From assembly GCA_030762935.1 (NCBI GenBank), contig CM060887.1, positions 12,020,501 through 12,084,500 of the forward strand: DNA of 64,000 bases, written 5' to 3'. Of this stretch, positions 21,246-32,536 are shown piece after piece. The notes below the pieces were generated by a model that was not told the origin of the DNA, searched no databases, and was given only the letters and a program-made list of their open reading frames with translations. The DNA comes from Hymenopus coronatus. Its lineage: Eukaryota; Arthropoda; Insecta; Mantodea; Hymenopodidae. Each line of letters begins with the position of its first letter. Position 1 is the stretch's first letter. Position numbers and translations under genes: made by a program.

Positions 21246-21328
21246 AATTTTTTTTGGACTCAACGGACCTCAAAACATCTATTTCCGGTGAAATCTCGAT
21301 AATGCTACGTGCTAGGGAAAGTAAAAAT
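21246..21328 (+). repeat. HPR 3' fragment
   Basis: TTTGGACTCAACGGACCTC to GTGCTAGGGAAAGTAAAAA with most of the hairpin deleted. It starts at the same internal position as the fragments at 18402 and 47598. Confidence 0.8.
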
Positions 21329-21390
21329 CAACGCGGACTGTTTAAATGCGGTGGCATTTAAATGAATGCTAAGAAATGACAGCATAAAAA

Positions 21391-22258
21391 TCTGATGTGT
21401 ACCATTCACATGAATTTCTCTATATCCCTGCAACAAATTATTCTTAAAAAGCTTATACTTCTATTTACTTTATGCTTATCAGAAACAATTAGCAGAAATA
21501 GTCTTATTACTCGCATCCTTGTAAGTAGAAGCGAAATAAGGGACAACCATATGTTAAAGTGATAGTCAAAAGCTGGTTGCTATATCAATGAAGTTCCTTT
21601 GTTTATATGGATAGTAATTGACAAGTTCCTGTATGAGAAAACTATACGTTTTTCATAGCAGAAACCAAAAATAAGGAATGTCACAAAAACGACGAACTCC
21701 ACGAAAAAAATGTGTATAACATAAATTGTGTGTTTTAATGTGTTCTACATTTGTTGTTAAGTACGTTTTTGTCTATCTCTTACGGTTTAGCAGTTATTCG
21801 AAATTCAGTAAAATTCATCCAGAATAAACTACTCTTTAGTGGCTATTCGCAGAAAATTCAAGATATACATTTTATTTGTTTGCTAAATATCTTTAATATA
21901 TGATATTTTAATAAAAATCGTTAGAGCCATTTTTAAGAAAATCAAAATTTTAGAAAAAAATTCCATGTAAACGGTAGTTTGGGGTGGGGGAATTTTTCTC
22001 AAAATCTTTGTGTCGGATCCCTGGAAGATACTAAACTTAAATACCAAGTTTGGTATTTTAGCTACTTTTCAGTTTTGAGTTATCGTGTTCACAGACACAC
22101 GGACACACACACGACCTTTTTCTCAAGATGCTTTTTTTGGATACAGGGGGTCCTAAAACATGTATTTCCGGTGAAATCTCGGTATCGAATTTTTGAGTGG
22201 AATACGATACTTCTCTATCCCTTGTGCATTGTACATATGGGACTAGAGAAAGTAAAAA
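21391..22258 (+). mobile_element. HPR copy, full length, A body with B hairpin
   Basis: An 868-bp copy. The 5' end and body follow subfamily A (TCTGATGTGTACCATTCACA), while the terminal hairpin is of B type (CTATCCC / GGGACTAGAGA). This suggests recombination between subfamilies or a distinct lineage. Confidence 0.92.
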
Positions 22259-23148
22259 TGTTTGAGACAAGCTTATTGTATATTTTCTCAGTAGTAAGGT
22301 TTCGTTGACAAATCACAGTTTCAAAGAAGTAAATAAGTTTTGTTTTTTCCTGTTTTCAGATATCGTGTTTAGTTTGCTTGCTGTGCAGTGCCTATTGCGC
22401 GTTCCAGGAGTCTCTGGGGTAAGTATGTACATTGTAATATTTATGATCGTGCTGAAACAAGAGCTAACCATTACGCCATCTTTCTTTTATTTCAATATTG
22501 TGTTTGCTTTATTATACTGTTTTTGCTCTTGGCGTTCATTTTGTTTTATTTCCTTTAATTTGTTGATTCTTGGAAACTACTTAATAACTATTGTTTTATT
22601 CACTTTGTTTATTTTGGCGAAACAAGACTCCTTTTGTCACCTGGCGGTGCTCGTACTCAGTATTGCCAATTTAGCCATTTTATAGCTAGTTTTAGCCATT
22701 TTGAAAAGTGACTTGCCACAAATATTTGAGTTTAGCTATTAGCTATATTTCTAGCCATAAATTTCTTTTTCATGCGCTATTTTGGTTTTCGTTCATTTTA
22801 ATACTATTTTCGTGTTTTTCTACCCCACTGCGAATGACACACGAGTCAGTACAGTGACTACACAGGTCAATGACATAACCATTACGTGGGATTCGGGGAA
22901 ATCCCCTAATTACAGCGGTTAGCTGCTCATCTGAAACTATAACTCAGAATTCGTGCTGTGTTTCCAGAAACAGATGCATATAATGTGGAATAAATTGTGA
23001 CGCAAAATAAATGAGTTAAATACACAACTGAAGCTGATAGTGTAACATAAATAATAATATAGTGCTAAGAGAGCGGTTAACTAAAATAAAGATGGGGATA
23101 ATATATTTTTCTTTGACTAAATGAGTTAATGTGGCTTTTTCTTTGCCT
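22259..23148. other. Unique-looking region with exon-like segment
   Basis: Not HPR. It includes the exon-like 22360-22418 and a stretch rich in TTAGCCATTT / TAGCTA words (22668-22760). That stretch may resume at about 24010-24060 (TTTAGCTA words) on the other side of the intervening HPR copy. Confidence 0.45.
22360..22418 (+). other. Candidate internal exon (splice signals only)
   Basis: A pyrimidine-rich acceptor (TTTTTTCCTGTTTTCAG) precedes 22360 and a consensus donor GTAAGT starts at 22419. The 59 bp between are open in two frames, one of them hydrophobic (IVFSLLAVQCLLRVPG). I recognise no protein. Splice-like strings arise by chance in AT-rich DNA, so this is only a candidate. Confidence 0.22.
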
Positions 23149-24006
23149 ATTACTTTCTTTGTACACACTATGTACATAGTGTATAGAGAAAGTATTGCAC
23201 TTCACCCAAAAATTCGATACCGAGATTTCACCGGAAATATATTTTTTAGAGTCCCCTTTATCTAAAAATAGCATTTTCGGAAAAAGGTTCGTGTCTGTGT
23301 GTCCGTGTGTTCGTGTGTCTGTGAACACGATAACTCAAAAACGAAAAGTAGATAAAATACCAAACTTGGTATTTAAGTTTCCAGTGATGCGACACAAAGA
23401 TTTTGAGAAAAATTCCCCCACCCCCAACTACCCTTTACATGGAACTTTTTTCGAAAATTTTGATTTTCTCAAAAACGGCTCTAACGATTTTTATTAAAAT
23501 TTCATATATTAAAGATATTTAGCTGACAAATAAAATGTACATCTTGAATTTTCTGGGAATAACCTCTGAAGAGTACTTTATTCTGGATGAATTTTGAATA
23601 ACTGCTAAACCGTAAGAGATGGACAAAAACTTACTACACAAAAAATGTAGAGCACGTTAAAACACACAATTTATATTACATACATTTTTTTTCGTGGAGT
23701 TCGTCGTTTTTGAGACGTTCCTTATTTTTGGTTTCTGCTATGAAAAACTTATACATTTCTCATACAGGAATTTTTCAACTGCTGTCCACACAAACAAAGG
23801 AACTTCAGTGATATAGCAACCAGCTTTTGACTATCACTGTAACCTATGGTACTCCCTTATTTCGCTTCTACTTTCAAGTTAGCAAGTAATATGGCTATTT
23901 CTGCTAATTTTTTACTGATTAGCATGAAGTAAATAGAAGTATAAGCTTTTTAAGAATAATTTGTTGCAGAGGTGTAGAGAAAGTCATGTGAATGGTACAC
24001 ATCAGA
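23149..24006 (-). mobile_element. HPR copy, subfamily A, full length
   Basis: An 858-bp copy from TACTTTCTTTGTACACACTA (hairpin core CTATGTACATAG intact) to GGTACACATCAGA, with few internal changes. Confidence 0.92.
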
Positions 24007-24375
24007 TTTTTTTTATTTGTAATTTTAGTCACTTTAGCTATGTTTTTGTAGTCGTTTAGCTACTTTTTATGTTGATCAGTTGGCAACACTGCTGTACTGT
24101 CACGATCGTGTGCAGGAGCGAGCCTCTCTCGGGTGAGGGAGTCACACAGCACATGATTTTGCTGCTGTAGGGAGCGACTTTGTGAATCTATAATAGGAAG
24201 GCCATCAAGAAACTAGTGAACGATTTGGCATAACTAAATAATAATGAAATTTATCAACAAAAAACATGATTTACAAAGTTACAGGACCTTACTCTATTTC
24301 TCAACGTAATCTCCAGTCTGTCAAGACATTTATTGTCAAGTGGTACCAGTTTCTCAATGGCGATGTTATACTTTT

Positions 24376-25022
24376 CTACCGCCAAAGAACTTCATCCTTT
24401 TTTGAATGCACAAAATATTCGGTCAGTCGAATTTTAAAGGCAAGTAACGCAAGTGTATATTAATAATGCAATGTACAAGTCTTTTTCTTTTTGATAGTGT
24501 TTAACGCCCGCTTTTACTACTTTTGGCACCGCAGGCGATGATACTGTTGATACATGGACTGAAGATGGAGCACCGGTAATGCGATGACGGGGGATATCGG
24601 AGAACCTGGAGTAAACCCGCCCCTGCGCCGCTTTGTCCACCACAACTCTCAATTGGGTCGCTTGGAATCAAACCCGGGCTGTCTAGGTGAGAGGCGAATT
24701 GTGTAACCACTAGGCCACGGCGCGGCTCAGCAAATGTTCAGTGAGAAAATGTCGCATAATTTACGAGAAGAACCAGTGTGCACGAAAAAGACCGGAGTGG
24801 AAGTTCATCAATCGTTATGGCGGAGTTGAAAGCAAATGTTGATAAAAGAATTAAGAAAAACCGGTGTTTCACTTTGAACAACGTACATAACTTTTTGGAT
24901 GGAAAAGATTTCGCAACCGATGAAGACCTCACAGTGACAGTGACATCTTCAGCGGTGAAAGAGTATGACATCTACGTTGAAAAACCCCTTACCAATTGGC
25001 AATGACGATTACGTTGAAAAAT
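24376..25022 (+). pseudogene. Mariner transposase remnant 2
   Basis: The N-terminal motif FLNAQNIRSVEF is read at about 24397-24432 with a stop just after it. After the SINE the frame continues SIVMAELKANVDKRIKKNRC. It then passes without the catalytic core to FLDGKDFATDEDLTVTV, a C-terminal segment. None of the three catalytic aspartate contexts is present. Confidence 0.8.
24493..24727 (-). mobile_element. SINE-B, near complete
   Basis: From AGTGTTTAACGCCCGCTTTT to the complement of the tRNA head GAGCCGCGCCGTGGCCTAGT with B box GGGTTTGATTCC. The best of the SINE-B copies for defining the family: about 235 bp with a short 3' end and no long A tail. Confidence 0.87.
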
Positions 25023-25075
25023 AGAGTAACTCGGAAGTTGATGAGCAAACATAACTGAAACAAAATCTGATGTGT

Positions 25076-25932
25076 TCCATTCACATAACTTTCCCTGCAT
25101 CTCTGCAATAAATTATTGTTAAGAGCTTATGCTTCTATTTATTTCATGCTAATCAACAAAAAATTAGCAGAAATAGTCTTATTACTTGTCTAAGTAGAAG
25201 CGAAATAAGGGACTACCATAGATTAAAATGATAGTCAAAAGCTGGTTGCTATGTGACTGCAGTTCCTTTGTTTGTATGGACACGAGTTGAAAAATTCCTG
25301 TATGAGAAAAGTAAGTTTTTCAAAGCTGAAATCAAAAACAAGGGTTATCTTAAAAACGAACAACTCCACGAAAAAAATGCGTATAACATAAATTGTGTGT
25401 TTTAATGTGCTCTACATTTGTTTTGCAGTAAGTTTTTCTCCATCTCTTACGGTTTAGCAGTTATGCAAAATTTCGCAAAATTCATCCAGAGTAGTCTTCA
25501 GAGGCTATTCCCAGAAAATTCAAGATATACATTTTATTTATCAGGTACATATCTTTAATATGTGATATTTTAATCAAATCGTTAGAGCCATTTTTGAGAA
25601 AATCAAACATTTCGAAAAAAGTTCCATGTAAAGGGTAGTTGGGGTGGGGGATTTTTTTGAAAATCTTCATGTCGCATCCTCGGAAGAAACCAAACTTAAA
25701 TACCAAGTTTGGTATTCAACGGGTTTTTCGTTTTTGAGCTACGCTGCCCAGAGACACACAGACACACATACACAGACAGACACACACACGGACATTTTTC
25801 TAAAAATGCTTTTTTTTGGATTCAGGGAGTCTCAAAACATATATTTCCGGTGAAATCTCGGTATCGAATTTTTGGGTACAATACAATACCTTCTCTATAC
25901 TCTATGTACATAGTGTGTATAGAGAAAGTAAT
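25076..25932 (+). mobile_element. HPR copy, subfamily A, full length
   Basis: An 857-bp copy, TCTGATGTG start to GTATAGAGAAAGTAAT end, with a mixed CA run (25756-25790). Its 5' end abuts the truncated mariner 2. Confidence 0.92.
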
Positions 25933-26189
25933 AACGTATGCATATTGTATGCAGGTATAATAAAATATTATTGGAAAATTACCTATAAGTATTAAGTTTA
26001 TGGAAATATGATAAAAATGTGAAAAAAGGATCTATTCAAAAGTATAGATATACTCTACTCAGCATATAGTTACTCGTAAGAACCATAGGCATTCATAGTT
26101 TCTTGAACTTAAAGGATCGCCGATTACTCTGAACAGTATTCCTGTAAATTGAAAAACTTCTTTTGACTTTAACTGCTTTCATGAAACAA

Positions 26190-26306
26190 ACTGTGAGTCG
26201 TTTTTAAAAAATAATGCAAGTGTAACCATGTAAAATGTAGTTTGGTGTGGGGGAGTTTCCTTGAAAATGTCACATCCTTGAAATACGCTGAAATAAGGTA
26301 CTAAGC
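26190..26306 (+). repeat. HPR copy, outer, left part
   Basis: Diverged match to the family around CCATGTAAAATGTAGTTTGG and TTGAAAATGTCACATCCTTG. Interrupted by the minus-strand copy that follows. Confidence 0.6.
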
Positions 26307-26750
26307 TTTTACTTTCTCTATACGCACTATGTGCATATTGTATAGAGAAGGTATTGCACTCCACCCAAAAATTCGATACTGAGATTTCACCGGAAATATA
26401 TGTTTTAGGGTTCTCTGTATCCAAAAGAAATATTTTCAGAAAAAGGTCCGTGTGTCCGTGTGTCTGTGAACGCGATAACTCTGCTATGAAAAACGTATAC
26501 TTTTCTCATACAGGAACTTGTCAACTCCTATCCATATAAACAAAGGAACTTCATTGACATAGCAACCAGCTTTTGACTATCACTTTAACCTACGGTTGTC
26601 CCTTATTTCGCTTCTACTTACAAGGAAGCGAGTAATTAGACTATTTCTGCTATTTTTTCTGATTAGCATAAAGTAAATAGAAGTATAAGGTTTTTAAGAA
26701 TTATTTGTTGCAGGGATATGGAGAAGGTCATGTGAATGGTACACATCAGA
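26307..26750 (-). mobile_element. HPR copy with half its body deleted
   Basis: 444 bp with both termini. The deletion joins GCGATAACTC to TGCTATGAAAAACG and removes about 0.4 kb of the middle. Confidence 0.88.
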
Positions 26751-26918
26751 TCTAGTTATACTGCTCACACATACGAACATTGTCTACATAGGGTTTTATT
26801 CCAAAGGTGTTTTCTTTCATTTATTCAGAAGCTTCAAAACATGCATTTTCCCTGAAATCTTGAAACGGAATTTTTGGTGGAATGCAACACTTCCTCCAGT
26901 CTAAGCAAATAAAAAAAA
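26751..26918 (+). repeat. HPR copy, outer, right part
   Basis: Resumes at TAGTTATACTGCTCACACAT, the block after the one where the left part stopped, and ends CTAAGCAAATAAAA with the hairpin lost. Confidence 0.6.
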
Positions 26919-28123
26919 TCTGATGTGTTCCATTCACACGACTTTCTCTACATCTCTGCAACAAATTATTATGAAAAAGCTATGCTTCTATTTACTTCAT
27001 GCTAATTGAGAAAAAATTAGCAGAACTAGTCTTATTACTTGATTCCTTTAAGTAAAAGCGAAATAAGGGAGTACCATAGGTTAAAGTGATAGTCAAGACC
27101 TGGTTGCTGTGTGACTGAAGTGCCTTTGTATGCTCAGGAGTTCCCAAAATCCTGTGTTTAAAATGTTTAAAACTCAAACAAAAAACAAGCAATATCTCAA
27201 AAACGATCAGCTCCAAGAAAAAAAATGCATATAACATAAATTGTGTGTTTTAAAGTGCTCTACATATTTTGTGAGATAAGTTTTTCTCCATCTCTTACGG
27301 TTTAGTAGTTATGTAAAACTCCGTAAAATTCATCCAGAATAAAGTAGTTTTCAGAGGCTATTCCCAGAAAATTCAAGATATACATTTTATTTGTCAGGTA
27401 AATATCTTTAATATACATGTTAATCAGGTCGTCTCCTTAGCGCGGTGGTAGCGTTGCTACTTACCAAGCGGGAGACCTGGGTTCGATCCCCAGTACCGGC
27501 GTGGGGATTTTTCCCCCTCTGGGAGACCTGGCCCGGGGTGCACTCAGCCTCGTAAGGTCCCTGGGGGGCCAATTGAGGAGCTACTTGATGGAGAAGTAGC
27601 GGCTCCAGGTCATGAGGACCGCATTAACCGGCCGGGGGGATTCGAGGCGCTGACCACGTCTCACCCTCCAATACTGCACCCCATCCATGACGTCTGTAGT
27701 GGACCGAGATGGGGGATGCGGCGGCCGGGCGGTAGGCCAAGGTTCCCCGTGAGCTGTCGTGCCATGGAGTAAAAAATACATTTTAATCAAAATTATTAGA
27801 GCCATTTTTGAGAAATTCAAAATTTTCGAAAGTTTTTCCATCTAAAGGATATTTTGTGGTGGGGGGATTTTACTCAAAATCTTCGTGTCGCATCCCTGGA
27901 AGATACTAAACTTAAATACCAAGTTTGGTATTTTACCGACTTTTTGTTTTTGAGTTATCGTGTTCACAGACACACGGACACACGGACCTTTTTCTGCTTT
28001 TTATTTTGGATACAGGGGACCCTAAAACATATATTTCCGGTGAAATCTCGGTATCGAATTTTTGGGTGGAGTGCAATACCTGCTTTATACATTATGAGCA
28101 TAGTACGTGTAGAGAAAGTAAAA
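26919..28123 (+). mobile_element. HPR copy, full length, split by SINE-A
   Basis: 5' end TCTGATGTGTTCCATTCACA, 3' end GTGTAGAGAAAGTAAAA. Subtracting the 349-bp SINE and its duplication leaves about 0.84 kb. The pre-insertion sequence is restored at ATACATTTTAATCA. Confidence 0.92.
27427..27775 (+). mobile_element. SINE-A, complete, with target duplications
   Basis: Flanked by ATACATGTTAATCA (27413-27426) and ATACATTTTAATCA (27776-27789), a 14-bp target duplication with one or two changes. The head has TTAGCGCGGTGGTAGCGTTG and B box GGGTTCGATCCC; the 3' end is AGTAAAAA. This is the signature of LINE-driven retroposition of a tRNA-derived RNA. The minus-strand frame over the body is not a gene. 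Confidence 0.93.
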
Positions 28124-28675
28124 CCGTTCAAAGTATAAGGTTATCTTAAGGATAATAAAGATAAAATAGTAATAACGTAGAAATTACTTAATTCTGGCTA
28201 AACAACAATCAAAATTATGATTAGTAAATGCTCTTCCGTTTCGAATGTTCCCATAAACATGGCAAAGCTTGTTTGTAAATCTACTTTTATTGCTATACCC
28301 AAAAGCATTATTAGTAAAACAAAAGACTTGTGCTTACAGTCGCATGTTGACCTATTTCTGCAACACCTAAATATATTCCTTTATGTATAATGTTCAATTT
28401 TAGACCGCAACTGTTGAGCACGCAATGCAGGCCTTCCGGTCACGGCAGTCAGGCTTACCAACTGCTTGGAGAGATCGTGTAATGAGTCTGGGAGTCAGCG
28501 AACCCTTGTTTTCTTCCCATTACTGCTGCTGCTGTTGTTATTGCTATATACATGTTAAAGAGAAAGTGAAAGTACTTTCCATCGAATTACCGCCGTCATC
28601 TCTCCATAACAAGATGACACCAAGCACGATTATTACACGGTTACGTTGTACCTGGGAGAAAACACACGTAAAAAA
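28124..28675. other. Unassigned sequence
   Basis: An 87-codon plus frame (28425-28688) includes a CTG/TTG repeat (28522-28541). No domain is recognisable and the frame runs into the next HPR copy. Confidence 0.4.
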
Positions 28676-29507
28676 TCCATTCACATGACTTTCTCTACAT
28701 CTCTGCAACAAATATTGTTAAACCACTTTATTTCTACTTACTTCATACTAATCGCCAACAAATTAGCAGAAATAGTCTTATTACTTGCTTCCTTATAAAT
28801 AGAAGAGAAATAAGGGAGTACCATAGGTTAAAGTGATAGAAGCTGGTTCCTATGTAACTGAAGTTCTTTATTTGTATGGACAGGAGTTGACAAACTCCTT
28901 ATGAGAAAAGTTAAGTTTTTCGAAGCTGAAAACAAACACAAGGAATATCTCAAAAACGATCAACTCCACAAAAAAAAGGTATACAACATAAATTGTTTGT
29001 TTTAATGTCCTCTACAATTTTTGTGTGGTAAATTTTTATCTATCTCTCACGGTTTACCAGTTATGCAAAATTCCGTAAAATTCATTCAGAATAAAATAGT
29101 CTTCAGAGGCTATTCCCAGAAAATTCAAAATATACATTTTATTTGTCAGGTAAATATCTTTAATATACGACATTTTAATCAAAATCGTTAGAGCCATTTT
29201 TTAGAAAATCAAAAATTTAAAAAAAGTTCCATGTAAAGGGTAGTTTGGGGTGAGGGGATTTTTCTCAAAATCTTTGTGCCGCATCCCTGGAAGATACTAA
29301 ACTTAAATACCAAGTTTGGTATTATAGCGACTTTTCGTTTTTGAGTTATCATGTTCACAGACACACGGACCTTTTTCTGAAAATACTTTTTTTTTTATAC
29401 AGGGGACCCTAAAACATATATTTGCGGTGAAATATCGGTATCGATTTTTTTGGTGGAGTGCAATACCTTCTCTATACACTATGTGCATAGTACGTGTAGA
29501 GAAAGTA
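28676..29507 (+). mobile_element. HPR copy, subfamily A, near full length
   Basis: The first 10 bases are missing (it begins TCCATTCACATGAC after A6). The 3' hairpin end is intact with GAGAAAGTAAAC. Confidence 0.9.
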
Positions 29508-30170
29508 AACACTTTTAACCTTCCAAATTTGTTTCTTATAAAGAGAAAAGTGAAATAATTATAATGATAATTTATTTCACCATTTGGCATACATACAATG
29601 CAATAGGTTTCGTCAGCGAGTCATTAAAATGCATCTATCTTTAAATATTCTTGTATGCTGTAAAAATTAAGTTCCTTAATCCTGTTTTTAACACTAATTT
29701 TAAAAGAATTTGCATTTACAATTTGTCTTATATTTAAAGGCAGTTTATTATATAATTCAGTCCAAGATAGAGATGAGAGTTAAGGGATTTCTGTAACCGA
29801 AATTTGGGAGGTACCATGTTACTTCTACACCTTATATAATGTAACTTGTCTGTCTTTTGGAGATGAATAAAATTCAAGCATGCAAATACATACAAAGATG
29901 CCACAGTTAAAATTCCAAATTCTTTAAAAATAGGTGCACAATATTGATGAGAATTACAAATTTTTATTATTCACAGAGCCTTCTTCTGGAGCAAAAATAC
30001 TTGTTTGGTTTCCCCACTGCTACCCCATAGCAAAATACCATAGTTCAAATGGCAATGAAATAAAGTATAATAAACCGTCAATAAAGTGCTAATGGAAATA
30101 TACATCCTAAATATTCTTAGGATAAATAAAAAGATAAATAAAGTACCTACTGTCAATTGCAAGGTATCGA
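29508..30170 (-). pseudogene. 5'-truncated LINE, reverse transcriptase C-terminus
   Basis: On the minus strand from about 30093: LLTVYYTLFHCHLNYGILLW, then VFLLQKKAL, a stop, IIKICNSHQYCAPIFKEFG, SLYVFACLNFI and SNMVPPKFRLQKSLNSHLYL. The YYxLFxSHLNYGIxxWG ... LQKKAxRII pattern is the conserved thumb/C-terminal region of RTs of Jockey/CR1-like LINEs. The catalytic FADD region lies upstream and is absent, as expected for 5' truncation during reverse transcription. At least one in-frame stop and several frame changes make it a pseudogene. Confidence 0.8.
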
Positions 30171-30352
30171 AAAACTACCTATAAAGAACCTGAATAAATT
30201 AAAGAGGACTAAACATAAAACTTAAATGATAAAGCAAAAGAATAATAAACATAATGTATAGCGCATATACAGAGAACGCGATCTGAAAATTTTCATATTA
30301 TTCTACGAATTGTAAAACAAAAAAAAAAAAAAAAAAAACAAAAAAAAAAAAT

Positions 30353-30633
30353 GTAAATGGCGTGTTATTTATGGACGCTCTTGAACTACTGTGGTTCTCA
30401 GCGTCCCATTCTAAATTGGGCGTGAAAGACCGCTTAATTTTGTTGAGAGGCCTCTCTATCAGGCTTGAGGTTCTTTTACGTGCCGCAAATATACGACACG
30501 AGACCGACAGCTTTATTTCCCTTCCAAAGGAAGTCGTGCTAAGGATTTTTTACACCCGAAAAAATCCATCATCCTCCGCCGGGTTTGAACCCGCGACCTT
30601 GGGTATATGAAGTTAGCATGGTAACCATTGATT
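30353..30633 (-). mobile_element. SINE-C, truncated by SINE-D
   Basis: From ATTTATGGACGCTCTTGAAC (3' end) to the complement of the tRNA-like head (GGGTTTGAACCCGCGACCTT, GTTAGCATGGTAACCATTG). The first head bases are cut where the T run of a SINE-D starts. An A-rich run (30316-30351) lies to its left. Confidence 0.85.
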
Positions 30634-30916
30634 TTTTTTTTTTTTGTTTTTGTTTTTGTTTTTTTTTTTTTTTTTTTTGTAGCTTAACGTCCTTTAACCT
30701 GGTTGGTCATATCGGACGATGAATGAAATAAAATTGGTGAAGTGATGCTCATTTGATCCCGGGATCCATGGAGCTTAAAGTTACTCTACATTAGTCTTCT
30801 CAGGATAAGGGAAAACCCCGAAAAAACCCTTATCCAGGCAACTCAACCTAAGCAAGATTCGAACTCACGACCTTTTGAATGTGAAGCAGACACTGTACCA
30901 CCAAACCACCCAGGCG
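30634..30916 (-). mobile_element. SINE-D with long A tail
   Basis: T/G-rich tail complement at 30634-30679, body TAGCTTAACGTCCTTTAACC and GGGAAAACCCCGAAAAAACC. The head on the complement has GGTGGTTTGGTGGTACAGTG and B box GAGTTCGAATC. Confidence 0.87.
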
Positions 30917-30937
30917 GACAGGAATATTTATTATTAT

Positions 30938-31085
30938 TATTTTCTCAAGCACGTATGTACGATGTACATAGTGGATAGAAAAGGTATTCCACCCAGAAAT
31001 TAGACACCGAGATTTCGCCGGAAATACATGATCCTCTGAATCATAAAATGAGCATTTTTAGAAAAATGTGCATGTATACGCGTGC
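30938..31085 (-). repeat. HPR 3' part, split by SINE-B
   Basis: Hairpin (CACGTATGTACGATGTACAT) and ACACCGAGATTTCGCCGGAA, then CATTTTTAGAAAAATGTGCA. Interrupted by SINE-B and continued at 31293. Confidence 0.8.
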
Positions 31086-31292
31086 TTTTTTTTTTTTTTT
31101 TTTTTAACGCCCCCATTTGCTACAAACGGCACCGCAGGCAAAGACACCGGTGATTCATGGAGTGAAGATGGAGCACCGGTGGTTGGCGGGGGAAACCGGA
31201 GAACCCGGATAAAACCCGCCCCTACACCGCTTTGTCTACCACAAATCCTTAGGTGAGAGACGAGTGGTCTAACCACTCGGCCACGGCGCGGT
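31086..31292 (-). mobile_element. SINE-B in HPR
   Basis: T18 run, then AACGCCCCCATTTGCTACAA, ACCGGAGAACCCGGATAAAA, and the head complement AACCACTCGGCCACGGCGCG. Part of the head between ACAAATC and CTTAGGTGAG is deleted, which removes the B box. Confidence 0.85.
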
Positions 31293-31681
31293 CCAATGTG
31301 TGTGCACGTGTGTCATTGAACACGGTGACTTAAAAGCTAAAAGTCGCTAAAATACCAAACGTGTTTAAGTTTAGTGCCTTTCAAGGATGGAACGCCAAGA
31401 TTTTGAGAAATAATCTCCATACCAGACTATCCTTTGCGTGGAAAAAAATTCAAAAGGTATATTTTCTCAAAAATGGATACGATTTTGATTAATATATCGT
31501 TTATTAAAGGTAAATAAAATGTATATCTTCAATTTCCCGGGAATAGCCTCCGAAGACCTCTTTATTCCGGATGACATATGTGTAACTTTTGTAAAGCTGG
31601 TAAACCATAAGAGATAGACATAAGCTTTGTACAGAAAAAATGTAGATCTCCAAAAAGCAAACAACTTACCTTATATACATT
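31293..31681 (-). repeat. HPR middle part after SINE-B
   Basis: ATTGAACACGGTGACTTAAA to ACAACTTACCTTATATACAT, cut in the T run TTTTT where the next minus-strand copy starts. Confidence 0.8.
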
Positions 31682-32536
31682 TTTAGTTTCTCTACTCGTA
31701 CTATGTACATAGAAGGTATTGCACTCCATCCAAAAATTCGATTCCGAAAATTCACCGGAAATACATGTTTTGGGTCCCCCTGAATAAAAAAAAAAAACAT
31801 TTTTAGATAAATGTCCGTGTGTGTGTGTGTGTGTCTGTGGATAGCATAACTTAAAAACGAAAAGTCCGTTAAAAACCAAACTTGGTATTTAAGTTCAGTA
31901 TCTTCCAGGGAAGCGACACGAAGATTTTGAGAAAAATCCCCCCACTCCAAACTACCCTTTACATGGAACGTTTTTCCAAAATTTTTATTTTCTTAAAAAT
32001 GGCTCCAACGATTTTGATTAAAATATCGTATATTAAAGATATTTACCTGACAAATAAAATGTTTACCTTGCATTTTCTGGGAATAGTCTCTGAAGACTAC
32101 TTTATTCTTGATGCATTTTCGAAATTTTGCATAACTGTTAAACCGTAAGAGATGAACAAAAACTTACCAAACAAAAAATGACGAGCATGTTAAAACACAC
32201 AATTTATGTAATATACATTTTTTCGTAGAGTTGATCGTTTTTTAGATATTCCTTGTTTTTGGCTTCAGGTTGGAAAACGTATACTTTTCTCATATAGGAA
32301 TTTGTCATTGATTGTCCATACAATTAAAGGAACTTCAGTCACATATCAACCAGCTTTTGACTATGACTTCAACCTATGGTACTCGTTTGTTTCGCTTCTA
32401 CTGTCAAGGAAGCAAGTAATAAGACTATTTCTGCTAATTTTTTCTCGATTAGAATGAAGCAAATAGAAGCATAAGCTTTTTAACAATAATTTGTTGCAGA
32501 GATGTAGAGAAAGTCATATGAATGGAACACATCGGA
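31682..32536 (-). mobile_element. HPR copy, subfamily A, full length
   Basis: An 855-bp copy. The hairpin is shortened (CGTACTATGTACATAGAAGG, with GTGTATAG lost). The body and 5' end (GGAACACATCGGA) are complete. Confidence 0.9.

Larger units (their letters stand above)
24198..25075 (+). mobile_element. Mariner derivative 2, deleted, with SINE-B inside
   Basis: The left terminal repeat GGCCATCAAGAAACTAGTGA, CGATTTGGCATAAC matches that of the element at 55.69 kb. The right terminal repeat is not found; the sequence ends where an HPR copy begins at 25076. A SINE-B lies in its transposase part. Confidence 0.8.
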
